From Citrobacter arsenatis (GTDB lineage Bacteria; Pseudomonadota; Gammaproteobacteria; Enterobacterales; Enterobacteriaceae): DNA of 64,000 nt. The translations under genes and the position numbers were made by a program. This document shows, in pieces, positions 50,946-59,923 of this stretch. Position 1 is the stretch's first letter. Every line of letters begins with the position of its first letter. The notes under the pieces are model-generated. The model was not told where the DNA came from, ran no database searches, and worked only from the letters and a program-made list of their open reading frames with translations. The DNA is taken from NCBI RefSeq assembly GCF_004353845.1, contig NZ_CP037864.1, positions 1,426,001 through 1,490,000 on the forward strand, given 5' to 3'.

Positions 50946-52187
50946 ATGGTGTCAACAACCGAAAGTAGTGGAAAACAGAGCGTACGGTACCGGCTGCTGG
51001 TACCCCGGCTGTCGCTAATGATGTTCTTACAGTTCTTTATCTGGGGAAGTTGGTCCGTCACGCTGGGGCTGGTGATGAGCCAGCACAACATGTCGTTGCT
51101 GATTGGCGATGCGTTTTCAGCCGGGCCAATAGCCTCTATTCTGTCGCCGTTTGTCTTAGGGATGCTGGTAGACCGCTTCTTTGCCTCACAAAAGGTGATG
51201 GCGGTGATGCATCTTGCGGGCGCGGCGATCCTGTGGTTTGTTCCGCAGGCATTGGTGGCGCAAAACGGTGCGCTGCTGATTGGTCTGCTGTTTGGCTACA
51301 CGTTGTGCTACATGCCAACGCTGGCGCTGACTAACAACATTGCTTTTCATAGCCTGTCGGATAAGGACAAAACCTTCCCGGTGGTGCGGGTGTTTGGCAC
51401 CATTGGCTGGATTGTCGCGGGGATTTTTATCGGCGTAACCGGGATTTCGGACACCACCGGCATCTTTACGCTGGCGGCGGTTATTTCTGTGATTCTCGCC
51501 CTTTACAGCCTGACATTGCCCAACACGCCAGCACCGGCGAAAGGATTGCCGGTCAAAGTTCGCGATCTGTTTTGTGCAGATGCTTTCGCCTTACTCAAGG
51601 TTCGTCACTTTTTTGTCTTCTCACTCTGCGCGACGCTTATCTCTGTACCATTGGGAACCTATTACGCATATACCGCGTCGTTTCTGGCTGATGCGGGCGT
51701 TGGCGACGTCAGTACAGCAATGTCGTTCGGTCAGATGTCTGAAATCTTCTTCATGCTGGTGATCCCGTTCCTGTTCAGACGCCTGGGCGTGAAATACATG
51801 CTGTTAATCGGGATGTGCGCCTGGTTCGTGCGTTATGCATTCTTTGCACTTGGCATCAGCGAAGAGGGGCGATTCCTGCTGTATCTCGGCATTCTGCTGC
51901 ACGGCGTATGCTACGACTTCTTTTTCGTGGTCGGCTTTATTTACACCGATCGTATCGCCGGGGAGAAAGTGAAAGGTCAGGCGCAAAGCATGATCGTTAT
52001 GTTTACCTATGGGATCGGTATGCTGCTTGGCTCGCAAATTTCAGGCGCACTGTACAACCGGCTGGTGGCGGGGCAAACGGTGCCTCAGGCGTGGACCACA
52101 TTCTGGTGGATCCCGGCAGTGGCTGCTGCGGTGATTGCCGTGATTTTCCTTTTCTCTTTCAAGTACGACGAGAAAGAGCAGGCGTAA
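50946..52187 (+). CDS. MFS transporter of the nucleoside:H+ symporter (NupG/XapB/YegT) family
   Basis: A 413-residue inner-membrane transporter with about 12 helices. ATG 50946 (MVSTTESSGK) has GGTGGGG upstream. The family signature is MMFLQFFIWGSWSVTLGLVM in helix 1, followed by YTLCYMPTLALTNNIAFHSL and VRVFGTIGWIVAGIFIG. It is close to the YegT-type uncharacterised branch. Natural substrate unknown: nucleosides or a sugar derivative, given the isomerase and dehydrogenase that follow. It leads a four-gene cassette ending with a LacI-type regulator. Confidence 0.8.
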   Translation: MVSTTESSGKQSVRYRLLVPRLSLMMFLQFFIWGSWSVTLGLVMSQHNMSLLIGDAFSAGPIASILSPFVLGMLVDRFFASQKVMAVMHLAGAAILWFVPQALVAQNGALLIGLLFGYTLCYMPTLALTNNIAFHSLSDKDKTFPVVRVFGTIGWIVAGIFIGVTGISDTTGIFTLAAVISVILALYSLTLPNTPAPAKGLPVKVRDLFCADAFALLKVRHFFVFSLCATLISVPLGTYYAYTASFLADAGVGDVSTAMSFGQMSEIFFMLVIPFLFRRLGVKYMLLIGMCAWFVRYAFFALGISEEGRFLLYLGILLHGVCYDFFFVVGFIYTDRIAGEKVKGQAQSMIVMFTYGIGMLLGSQISGALYNRLVAGQTVPQAWTTFWWIPAVAAAVIAVIFLFSFKYDEKEQA

Positions 52188-52202
52188 TTTTCAGGAGGGG
52201 CT

Positions 52203-53231
52203 ATGAAAACCATCAAGGGGCCTGGCATTTTTCTGGCGCAATTTATCGGGGATCGCCCGCCATTTAACACCCTGGAAGGCGTGGCAAAATGGGCGGCGGA
52301 GCTGGGCTATAAGGCATTACAGATCCCGTGTAATCACAAGTCGCTGTTTGATGTCGAACAAGCTGCCGTAAGTCAGGCCTATTGTGATGATATTCGTGGG
52401 ATGCTGGCCGGGCATGGGCTGGTGATTAGCGAATTATCCACTCATCTTGAAGGCCAGTTGGTTGCCGTCCATCCGGCCTACGATGAAGCTTTTGACGGAT
52501 TTGCTCCGCCATCTGTACGTGCTAACCCGCAGGCCCGACAGGCGTGGGCCATCGAAATCTTACATCAGGCCGCTGCGGCTTCGCAACGGCTGGGGCTGAC
52601 AGCGCATGCCACATTTTCAGGTTCGCTCGCCTGGCCTTTCTTTTATCCGTGGCCACCGCATAACCGTCAGCGCTTTGAAGAGGCATTTCTGGCGCTGGCG
52701 CGCCGCTGGAAACCGATTCTCGATCGCTTTGATCATCATGGGGTGGATATTTGTTTTGAGATCCATCCCGGTGAAGATCTGCACGATGGCGTGACGTTCG
52801 AGCGCTTTCTGGCGCTGGTAAATAATCATCCTCGCTGCAACATTCTCTATGACCCGAGCCATCTGTTATTGCAGCAGATGGATTATCTTGGGTTTATAGA
52901 CGTCTACCACTCGCGTATTAAAGCGTTTCACGTCAAGGATGCTGAGTACCACGCCAGTAGCCGCAGCGGTGTCTATGGCGGTTTTCAGCCGTGGCTCGAT
53001 CGCGCCGGGCGCTTCCGTTCTTTGGGGGACGGGCAGGTCGATTTCAAAACGATCTTCAGCAAGCTCACACAATATGATTTCCCTGGCTGGGCGGTACTGG
53101 AATGGGAGTGTTGCCTGAAAGACGCGCAAACCGGGGCGCGTGAGGGGAGCGATTTTATACGCCGCCATATTATTCCGGTTTCTTCACGCGCATTTGATGA
53201 TTTCGCCGCAGGAGACGAGGTACGCAAATGA
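52203..53231 (+). CDS. Sugar phosphate isomerase/epimerase (AP endonuclease 2 superfamily)
   Basis: A 342-residue TIM-barrel enzyme of the xylose isomerase-like/IolE-IolI superfamily. Predicted metal ligands lie in order: E in ICFEIHPGED, D in ILYDPSHL, H in FHVKDAEY and E in VLEWECC. AGGAGGGG precedes the ATG. The next gene starts on the overlap ATGA. Pairing with a Gfo/Idh/MocA dehydrogenase is typical of pathways that oxidise a sugar or inositol derivative to a keto form and then isomerise or split it. The substrate cannot be read from the sequence. Confidence 0.82.
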   Translation: MKTIKGPGIFLAQFIGDRPPFNTLEGVAKWAAELGYKALQIPCNHKSLFDVEQAAVSQAYCDDIRGMLAGHGLVISELSTHLEGQLVAVHPAYDEAFDGFAPPSVRANPQARQAWAIEILHQAAAASQRLGLTAHATFSGSLAWPFFYPWPPHNRQRFEEAFLALARRWKPILDRFDHHGVDICFEIHPGEDLHDGVTFERFLALVNNHPRCNILYDPSHLLLQQMDYLGFIDVYHSRIKAFHVKDAEYHASSRSGVYGGFQPWLDRAGRFRSLGDGQVDFKTIFSKLTQYDFPGWAVLEWECCLKDAQTGAREGSDFIRRHIIPVSSRAFDDFAAGDEVRK

Positions 53232-54379
53232 TACAGGTTGGCATTATTGGCAGCGGATTTATTGGGCCTGCGCATATCGAGGCGTTGCGCCGACTCGGCG
53301 GTGTGAACGTGGTGGCGCTCTGTGATAGCTCGCTGGAGGTTGCTCAGGATCGCGCAGATGCACTGCATATTCCTCAGGCGTACGGCAGCGTAGAGGCGCT
53401 GTTGGCGCATCCTGGACTGCAGGTGGTGCATAACTGTACGCCGAATCATCTGCATGCCGACATCAATCGGCAGATTTTACGCGCGGGTCTGCATGTATTT
53501 TCAGAAAAGCCGCTGTGCATGACATCTGATGAGGCCCGTGAACTGGAAATGCTGGCTCAGCAGGCAGGAGTGGTGCACGGCGTGAGCTTTGTTTATCGCC
53601 AGTTTGCGATGGTGCAGCAGGCGGCCAGTATGGTTAAAAGCGGCAGCGTGGGCCGTCTGTTTGCCGTACAGGGGAGCTATTTGCAGGACTGGATGCTGCT
53701 GGAGACTGATTACAACTGGCGGGTCGATGCTGCACTGGGCGGCAACTCGCGGGCGGTAGCGGATATCGGTTCACACTGGTGCGACACGGTGCAATTCGTC
53801 ACGGGAAAACGTATTGTCGAAGTGATGGCCGATTTGGCTATCGTTTGGCCGGTACGTAAAGCCAGCATCGCCAGTAATGCTACGTTTGGCCAGCAAACGG
53901 CTGACCTGCAATTTGAGGATAAAGCGGTTACAACGGAAGATGCGGGATCGATACTGGTTCGTTTTGATGATGGCAGTAAAGGCTGCTTTAACGTTTCGCA
54001 GGTGAGTGCCGGGCGCAAGAATCACCTGATCTTTGAAATTAACGGTAGCCAGAGTTCACTGCACTGGGATCAGGAAACGCCGCAGCAGCTTTGGGTCGGG
54101 TATCGTCAACAGGCGAACCAGATCCTCACGGACGACCCTGCATTGATGAATTCGGATGTTGCCGCCAGTGCTCACTTTCCGGGCGGGCATATTGAGGGCT
54201 GGCCGGATGCGTTCAAGAATATGATGCAGCAGTTCTATCAGGCGGTGCAGGCAGGCAAAATGCCCGTGATGGCGGAGCGTCGCTTTGCGTCATTTTCTGA
54301 TGGTGCAGATGTGATGTACATCATTGATGCGATTATAAAAAGCCATCAGCAACAGCGCTGGATATCAGTCCAGCGCTAA
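53228..54379 (+). CDS. Gfo/Idh/MocA-family NAD(P)-dependent oxidoreductase
   Basis: A 383-residue dehydrogenase. Rossmann motif GIIGSGFIGPAHIEALRRLG at residues 5-24, the family motif EKPLCMTSDEA near residue 97 (Lys of EKP is the catalytic-area residue), and a C-terminal alpha/beta domain with D-x-G-x-H (DIGSHWCDTVQF) near residue 180. Start ATG overlaps the isomerase stop. It probably oxidises a sugar, sugar alcohol or inositol-type substrate of the cassette. Confidence 0.85.
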   Translation: MIQVGIIGSGFIGPAHIEALRRLGGVNVVALCDSSLEVAQDRADALHIPQAYGSVEALLAHPGLQVVHNCTPNHLHADINRQILRAGLHVFSEKPLCMTSDEARELEMLAQQAGVVHGVSFVYRQFAMVQQAASMVKSGSVGRLFAVQGSYLQDWMLLETDYNWRVDAALGGNSRAVADIGSHWCDTVQFVTGKRIVEVMADLAIVWPVRKASIASNATFGQQTADLQFEDKAVTTEDAGSILVRFDDGSKGCFNVSQVSAGRKNHLIFEINGSQSSLHWDQETPQQLWVGYRQQANQILTDDPALMNSDVAASAHFPGGHIEGWPDAFKNMMQQFYQAVQAGKMPVMAERRFASFSDGADVMYIIDAIIKSHQQQRWISVQR

Positions 54380-54456
54380 ACACGTACCCGGTTCGCCGGG
54401 CGATGATTTTATGGTAGCCTCAACGCAAAGCGTAAACCGCAGGATGTGTCGTCGTT

Positions 54457-55437
54457 ATGTCTATTCAAAAAATCGCCCAGCTTGCCGGTGTGTCGGTGGC
54501 GACGGTATCACGTGTGCTGAACAACAGTGATACCGTCAAAGAAAAAAATCGCGAGCGAGTATTGCAGGCTATTAAGGAAAGCAATTATCAGCCCAACCTG
54601 CTGGCGCGTCAGCTTCGTACAGCGCGCAGTTCGATGATTCTGGTGATGGTTTCCAACATCGCCAACCCTTTTTGTGCTGAGGTCGTTAAAGGCATTGAAG
54701 AGGAGGCGGAGAAGAATGGCTATCGCATTTTGCTGTGTAATTCCGGCTCGGATACGGCCCGTTCGAAATCGGCGCTGAAACTGTTATCAGGGAAAATCGT
54801 CGATGGCATCATCACCATGGATGCATTTTCAAAATTACCGGAACTGACCACGTTGATTGGCGATGCTCCCTGGGTTCAGTGCGCGGAATACGCTGATAAA
54901 GGTGCGGTTTCCTGCGTAGGGATTAACGATGTTGACGCCGCGCAGTCGGTCATATCTCACCTGGTAGAAAAGGGTTATCGACGCATTGCGTTAATCAATC
55001 ATGACCTGAGTTATAAATACGCCCGCTTGCGCGAGCGCGGCTATAAAGCGGCGCTGCATGCGCTGTCGCTGGAGTATCAGGCCGTGGAATACGCCAGTGA
55101 ATTGAGTTCCAGCGCAGGAATAGCGGCGATGAAAACAATACTTGCTGCAGAGGTGAAACCCGACGCGGTGTTTGCCGTATCGGACACGCTGGCCGCTGGC
55201 GCGATGCGTGCTATTTTCAATGCCGGATTACAGATACCCCAGGATGTCGCGGTCGTCGGATTCGACGGTACGGAACTGGCCGAAATGGTTTCCCCTCAGC
55301 TTTCGACCATTGAGCAGCCGTCACGGGATATAGGACGCAAAGCGGTAGGATTGCTGCTGAATAAAATAGAAAATCCTGACGCGCAGACGGAAAGGGTGAT
55401 GATGGACTGGCGCTATATTTCACGCGCCAGTACCTGA
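54457..55437 (+). CDS. LacI-family transcriptional regulator of the cassette
   Basis: A 326-residue repressor. HTH and hinge at residues 2-60: SIQKIAQLAGVSVATVSRVL and NNSDTVKEKNRERVLQAI, then YQPNLLARQLRTARS. The ligand-binding domain is PurR/RbsB-like (ILVMVSNIANPFCAEVVKGI, DAVFAVSDTLAAGAMRAI, DVAVVGFDGTELAEMVSPQL). Encoded 77 bases after the dehydrogenase, in the same direction. The likely operators are the two GTAATCGATTAC palindromes before the transporter; the inducer would be the cassette substrate or its product. Confidence 0.85.
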   Translation: MSIQKIAQLAGVSVATVSRVLNNSDTVKEKNRERVLQAIKESNYQPNLLARQLRTARSSMILVMVSNIANPFCAEVVKGIEEEAEKNGYRILLCNSGSDTARSKSALKLLSGKIVDGIITMDAFSKLPELTTLIGDAPWVQCAEYADKGAVSCVGINDVDAAQSVISHLVEKGYRRIALINHDLSYKYARLRERGYKAALHALSLEYQAVEYASELSSSAGIAAMKTILAAEVKPDAVFAVSDTLAAGAMRAIFNAGLQIPQDVAVVGFDGTELAEMVSPQLSTIEQPSRDIGRKAVGLLLNKIENPDAQTERVMMDWRYISRAST

Positions 55438-55440
55438 GGG

Positions 55441-56685
55441 TTATCGCTGAAACGCGCCCGACAGCGCACGAATATCGTTTCCGGTTGGCGACTGATGAAT
55501 GCGCAAGCCAAACTCTTCGACGACGGCAAAGATATGGTCGAAGATATCAGCCTGAATACTTTCATATTCCAGCCAAACTACCGTATTGGTAAAGGCATAG
55601 ATTTCGATCGGTAAACCGTGATCGTCCGGCGCAAGCTGGCGCACCATTAACGTCATATCTTTGCGAATACGCGGATGATGACGCAAATATTCGTTCAGAT
55701 AAGCGCGGAAGGTGCCAATATTGGTCATCTGGCGGTGATTCAATACCGATTCAGGCGCATCTAATTGCTGATTCCACTCGTCAATTTCCTGATGACGCGT
55801 GGTTAAATACGGTTTCAGCAGGTGCGCTTTATGCAGACGCTGGCGCTCATCTTCATCAAGAAAATGGATGCTGGTGGCATCGATGCTGATACTGCGCTTA
55901 ATTCTTCGCCCACCGGAAGCCGACATTCCACTCCAGTTTTTAAATGAGTCTGATACCAGTGACCAGGTGGGAATAGTGGTGATGGTGTTATCCCAGTTGC
56001 GCACTTTGACGGTGGTTAAACCAATATCAATAACCGCGCCATCGGCACCGTATTTCGGCATCTCCAGCCAGTCGCCAAGCTTTAACATATCGTTGGCGGA
56101 GAGCTGTATTCCGGCCACCAGACCGAGAATCGGATCTTTAAACACCAGCATTAACACGGCGGCCATCGCACCCAGACCACTTATCAGTATTGCCGGTGAC
56201 TGACCAATCAGCAGGGAAATCATCAATATTCCGACGAGAATTGCGCTGATTAGCTTAACGCCCTGAAATATGCCTTTTAGCGGCAATTGCGATGCCGCAG
56301 GGAGTTTTTGCGACAGATTGAGAATAACGTCCAGCAGGGAAAACAGGGATAGCAGGGCGTACATCATGATCCACAGCTGCGCGCAGGTCACTAATATTTC
56401 TGCTGCTTCGCTACCTTTCTGTAGCCAGAGTGCGGCCTGTATATTGACAATGATACCCTGCAGGGTGAATGCCAGCCGGTGAAATAACTTGTTCTGCGTG
56501 ATGATTTGTAGCCACAGGCGGGAGCTGGCGTTGGCGCGCTTTTCAAATGCGCGTAATACCACCCAGTGCAAAATAACGTGAACAATAATGGCGGTGATAA
56601 AAATAATGCCAAAAATCATCACCAGTGAGGTGGTGTGATTTATTTCAATGCCGAGTTCTTCTACCTGAGATATCAATTCCTGCAT
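55441..56685 (-). CDS. ybdG: YbdG, MscS-family mechanosensitive channel (miniconductance)
   Basis: A 414-residue inner-membrane channel protein (E. coli YbdG has 415). About five N-terminal membrane helices, the last being the pore-lining helix ILISGLGAMAAVLMLVFKDP, then the beta domain of MscS (LGDWLEMPKYGADGAVIDIG, NWDNTITTIPTWSLVSDSF) and a C-terminal alpha/beta part. It protects against mild hypo-osmotic shock in E. coli. Its stop lies four bases from the LacI-type stop (convergent). Confidence 0.93.
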   Translation of the reverse strand: MQELISQVEELGIEINHTTSLVMIFGIIFITAIIVHVILHWVVLRAFEKRANASSRLWLQIITQNKLFHRLAFTLQGIIVNIQAALWLQKGSEAAEILVTCAQLWIMMYALLSLFSLLDVILNLSQKLPAASQLPLKGIFQGVKLISAILVGILMISLLIGQSPAILISGLGAMAAVLMLVFKDPILGLVAGIQLSANDMLKLGDWLEMPKYGADGAVIDIGLTTVKVRNWDNTITTIPTWSLVSDSFKNWSGMSASGGRRIKRSISIDATSIHFLDEDERQRLHKAHLLKPYLTTRHQEIDEWNQQLDAPESVLNHRQMTNIGTFRAYLNEYLRHHPRIRKDMTLMVRQLAPDDHGLPIEIYAFTNTVVWLEYESIQADIFDHIFAVVEEFGLRIHQSPTGNDIRALSGAFQR

Positions 56686-56701
56686 AACGTCTCCTTAATA
56701 A

Positions 56702-56725
56702 ACAGCGGTCTATGATGACCGCTGT
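56702..56725 (-). terminator. Hairpin between nfsB and ybdG
   Basis: Perfect 9-bp stem ACAGCGGTC (56702-56710) / GACCGCTGT (56717-56725), loop of six. On the minus strand it follows nfsB and is trailed by TTTATTAAGG, so it may be a partial nfsB terminator; the ybdG ribosome site starts right after it. Confidence 0.5.
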
Positions 56726-56750
56726 GCGGAGCTTATGCAAATGCGGAGGA

Positions 56751-57404
56751 TTAGACTTCCGTCAGCGTCGTTTCCAGCGGCAGACGAGATTTCGGCAGCG
56801 CGGCGTTGAAATCTTCTACGCTGTGATGACCCACCGGGACCACCACTACGCTGGTGAAACCTTTTTCTTTCAGGCCAAATTCTGCATCCATGACCGCCGC
56901 ATCAAAGCCTTCGATCGGCACAGCATCCAGACCCATTGCCGCAACGCCCAGCAGGAAGTTACCGACGTTGAGGTAAACCTGTTTTGCCATCCAATGGTTG
57001 TCATCTTTCAGCTCTTTGCGATGCATGTCGGCAAAGAAGGTACGGCCTTTATGGTTTGCGGCTTTAGCTTCAGGGGTAGCGAAACGACCATCGCTCTCTT
57101 CCTGATCCACCACGCGCTCCAGCCATGCATCGTCCATTGCCGTTTTGGCGCAGAACACCACGACGTGGGAAGCATCCAGCATTTTACGTTCGTTGAATAC
57201 AAAGCCGCCGGCTGCGGATTTTGCCACACGCGCCTTACCTTCTTCAGTGCTGGCAACGATAAAGTGCCACGGCTGAGAGTTGGTGCTGGACGGGCTAAAC
57301 TGCAGCAGCGTTTTTAATTTTTCGGCCTGCTCAGCGGTCAGTTTTTTATTCGGATCGAATGCCTTAGTGGAGTAACGTTTTAAGGCGACAGAAACAATAT
57401 CCAT
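56751..57404 (-). CDS. nfsB: NfsB, oxygen-insensitive NAD(P)H nitroreductase
   Basis: FMN-dependent dimeric flavoprotein reducing nitroaromatics and quinones and activating nitrofurans. 217 residues, identical in length to E. coli NfsB. N-terminal MDIVSVALKRYSTKAFDPNK, FMN-binding QFSPSSTNSQPWHFIV, and C-terminal PVGHHSVEDFNAALPKSRLP. AGGAG lies upstream of the ATG. Loss of this gene together with nfsA gives nitrofuran resistance; here the frame is intact. Confidence 0.96.
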   Translation of the reverse strand: MDIVSVALKRYSTKAFDPNKKLTAEQAEKLKTLLQFSPSSTNSQPWHFIVASTEEGKARVAKSAAGGFVFNERKMLDASHVVVFCAKTAMDDAWLERVVDQEESDGRFATPEAKAANHKGRTFFADMHRKELKDDNHWMAKQVYLNVGNFLLGVAAMGLDAVPIEGFDAAVMDAEFGLKEKGFTSVVVVPVGHHSVEDFNAALPKSRLPLETTLTEV

Positions 57405-57558
57405 AACTACTCCTGGTGATTTCTCATACCCTGCGGGTGCGTTTAGTTTCAGCAGGGTACAGGGTTAGTGGGAAAAAGATAAGACAGGAAAATGCAAAAA
57501 CACTTATCGGAGTTAACGATAAATCAGCCCGGAAGCATGAGTAATGTGAGTCACCAAT

Positions 57559-57636
57559 GCCTGATGGCGCTTTGCTTATCAGGCCTACGTGATGTACTGA
57601 ATGTAGGCCGGATTAGGCGCTAGCGCCGCCATCCGG
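57559..57636. repeat. REP pair (BIME) between nfsB and ybdF
   Basis: Two REP units: GCCTGATGGCGC...TTATCAGGCCTAC (57559-57588) and, inverted, GTAGGCCGGATTAGGCG...GCCATCCGG (57603-57636). The shared GTAGGCC ends face each other, the normal BIME layout in enterobacterial intergenic DNA. Confidence 0.85.
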
Positions 57637-57653
57637 AAGTGACAGAGGGTAAA

Positions 57654-58022
57654 TCAGCCAGGCCGCAGGCGCTTTTGCTCTCGTTTGGGCAGGCCATCCA
57701 CCACCCGGTGCCATGAATCATTCACCAGTTCTGCCAGTAATGACTCGGTAATGTCGTCGCCAGGGTTGACCGAGATCCAGTGTTTTTTATTCATGTGATA
57801 ACCGGGCTTAATGCTGGGGTAGATCTGCTGGTTTAACAGTGACTTCTGTGGGTCTGCTTTTAGATTGACTATCTGGCGTCCATGTTGCTCCAGGATAATC
57901 ATAAAAATTTTGCCGCCGACCTTGAAGACGTCGTATTCCGGGCCGAATGGCCAGCAGTGCTCGGTAAAAGGCAGTTCGAGCGCAAGGCGCTTCGCACAGG
58001 CATGCAGGGTCTGGCCGTCCAT
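57654..58022 (-). CDS. ybdF: YbdF, MmcQ/YjbR-type (DUF419) protein
   Basis: A 122-residue protein starting at ATG 58022, which overlaps the ramR stop (TAATG). CyaY-like/MmcQ fold: WPFGPEYDVFKVGGKIFMII, ending in PGYHMNKKHWISVNP. E. coli YbdF is uncharacterised; the fold is found in nucleotide- or DNA-binding proteins. Co-transcription with ramR is likely from the one-base stop-start overlap. Confidence 0.88.
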   Translation of the reverse strand: MDGQTLHACAKRLALELPFTEHCWPFGPEYDVFKVGGKIFMIILEQHGRQIVNLKADPQKSLLNQQIYPSIKPGYHMNKKHWISVNPGDDITESLLAELVNDSWHRVVDGLPKREQKRLRPG

Positions 58023-58603
58023 TATTTTTCCTCGCGGGTCAGTGCGCGCCACATGGCTTCAAACCCCATCGATATATAGTCTTTTGCGCGGGCCGTGTCG
58101 CGGGCGGCGAACTCCATGGTGGTCTCCGCCAGAGAAAGAAACAACGCGTCGCCAAAGGCGCGATACTCGTCAGACATAAACTCGGGTCGTACGGAGCGAT
58201 GACAAAGATCGCGCAGTTCCGGGAACATATCGTCAGCCTGTTGTTCTGTTTCTTTGCTGATTTTCTCGCTGACGGCCAACTGGCGAATCGTGCGATGCCC
58301 GCAGGTGTGGTTCAGGCCCCAGCTAATGTAGCTGTTCCAGATGTAGTGAGTCATGGTTTTGGCATCGGTCACTGAGCGATCCAGATTTGCCATCATCGAC
58401 TGACAGAGGTCTTGCTTCAAAAAGAGGTAAAGCTCGTTGATCAAATCATCTTTGGTCGCGAAATAGCGAAACAAGGTTCCCTCCGCAACTCCTGCATTGC
58501 GGGCTATCACGGCGGTAGACGCCGCAATACCTGATTGTGCAAATGCTGTGGTTGCAGCTTCCAGTAATGCCAGTTTTTTGTCTTCACTCTTCGGACGAGC
58601 CAC
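58022..58603 (-). CDS. ramR: RamR, TetR-family repressor of ramA
   Basis: A 193-residue regulator with N-terminal HTH (MARPKSEDKKLALLEAATTA, then AQSGIAASTAVIARNAGVAE and GTLFRYFATKDDL). The ligand domain is helical; RamR binds bile salts, dyes and other drugs, which releases the romA-ramA promoter. Loss-of-function changes here are a common cause of RamA-driven multidrug resistance; this frame is full length with no truncation. Divergent from romA; its operator covers the romA-ramA -10 box. Confidence 0.95.
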   Translation of the reverse strand: MARPKSEDKKLALLEAATTAFAQSGIAASTAVIARNAGVAEGTLFRYFATKDDLINELYLFLKQDLCQSMMANLDRSVTDAKTMTHYIWNSYISWGLNHTCGHRTIRQLAVSEKISKETEQQADDMFPELRDLCHRSVRPEFMSDEYRAFGDALFLSLAETTMEFAARDTARAKDYISMGFEAMWRALTREEK

Positions 58604-58692
58604 TACACTTTACCCTTAAGTCTGTAAAAAACATGATTGAATCACGGCCTTTGCTGCACCGCAACGGCGAATGTCAAAGATTGAAAATCATC

Positions 58693-58738
58693 TTGACGGC
58701 GAACTTTCGATTTCTATAATGAGTGCTTACTCACTCAT
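58693..58738 (+). promoter_or_regulatory. romA-ramA promoter with RamR operator
   Basis: -35 TTGACG (58693-58698), 16 bases, -10 TATAAT (58715-58720). The palindrome ATGAGTG (58719-58725), six bases, CACTCAT (58732-58738) is the RamR site (TGAGTG-N6-CACTCA) and begins inside the -10 box, so bound RamR would block RNA polymerase directly. The operator is intact. Confidence 0.85.
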
Positions 58739-58793
58739 AATCAAGAGTCAGTCGCGCAAACCAGCGGAAAGGGGGCGCGTTTAAGGTCAGGAT

Positions 58794-59906
58794 ATGAAGC
58801 GTCTCACAGTTTGTGTGGTTGTTATTATGCTTATTGCTGCAGCTGCAAGTTTACCGTTTGTACTCAATGCCGGATTTGGTCAGGCACCGCAAGGGGCACA
58901 ACTGAGTCAGGTTGAACAGTCACCACACTATCGTGATGGACAGTTTCATAACCAGGTGCCGACACCGGGCTATACCGGCAACAAAGGTATGCTGGCGGCC
59001 TGGTGGGAGTTTCTGGTTGCAAAGCGTGAAAATGCGCGCCCGGCGCAGCCGTTACCGCTGGTGGCGACCGATCTCGCAGGGCTTGCGCCGCAGCAGGATA
59101 CTCTGGTCTGGCTGGGCCACTCCTCGTGGTACCTGCAACTGGCGGGTCAACGTATCCTGATCGATCCGGTGTTTAGTAACTATGCCGCACCGTTTTCATT
59201 CCTGAATAAAGCCTTTGCCGGAGATTATCCGTGGACCGCGCAGACGATGCCGGAGATCGATCTGCTCATTATCTCGCACGATCACTATGACCATCTGGAT
59301 CTCGCCACTATCAAGGCGCTAATGCCGAAAATTAAGCGGGTGATTACGCCGCTCGGCGTTGGGTCGCATCTGCGTTACTGGGGGATGCGCAGCGAGATAA
59401 TCGAAGAGCGGGACTGGAATCAGTCCGTCAGAGTGACGGATTCGCTGATCGTTCATGTGCTGCCTGCTCGTCATTTTTCAGGGCGCGGCATTAAGCGTAA
59501 TCAGACGCTGTGGGCGAGTTTCATGTTTGAAACGCCGGAACAGAACGTTTATTACAGCGGCGATTCCGGCTATGGACCGCATTTCAAAGCCATCGGCGAG
59601 CAGTTTGGCTCGGTTGACCTGGCGATTATGGAGAACGGTCAGTATGACCAGGACTGGAAGTTTATTCACATGATGCCGGAAGAGACGGCACAGGCCGCGG
59701 CAGATTTGCATGCGAAAGCCGTGTTGCCAGGGCATGCCGGCCGTTTCGTTCTGGCGAAACATACCTGGGATGATCCCTATAAACGACTGGCACTTGCCAG
59801 CCGTCATCAGGATTACCGACTGCTGACGCCAATGCTGGGTGAACCGGTAATACTGTCCGAACCGGAGCAACCATTTACGGCCTGGTGGCAACAGGCGACT
59901 CAATGA
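58794..59906 (+). CDS. romA: RomA, metallo-beta-lactamase-fold protein of the ram locus
   Basis: A 370-residue MBL-fold protein of the NAPE-PLD/UlaG-like branch. N-terminal hydrophobic segment VCVVVIMLIAAAASLPFVL (signal or anchor), then WLGHSSWYLQLAGQRILIDP, the metal motif H162-D-H164-Y-D166-H167 and YYSGDSGYGPHF, with the late GHAGRFVLAKHTWDDP. It lies between ramR and ramA and is co-transcribed with ramA in Klebsiella, Enterobacter and Citrobacter; the enzymatic substrate is not known. It was first noticed because overexpression reduces outer-membrane protein levels. Confidence 0.9.
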   Translation: MKRLTVCVVVIMLIAAAASLPFVLNAGFGQAPQGAQLSQVEQSPHYRDGQFHNQVPTPGYTGNKGMLAAWWEFLVAKRENARPAQPLPLVATDLAGLAPQQDTLVWLGHSSWYLQLAGQRILIDPVFSNYAAPFSFLNKAFAGDYPWTAQTMPEIDLLIISHDHYDHLDLATIKALMPKIKRVITPLGVGSHLRYWGMRSEIIEERDWNQSVRVTDSLIVHVLPARHFSGRGIKRNQTLWASFMFETPEQNVYYSGDSGYGPHFKAIGEQFGSVDLAIMENGQYDQDWKFIHMMPEETAQAAADLHAKAVLPGHAGRFVLAKHTWDDPYKRLALASRHQDYRLLTPMLGEPVILSEPEQPFTAWWQQATQ

Positions 59907-59923
59907 ACACAGGGGAGAGCATG

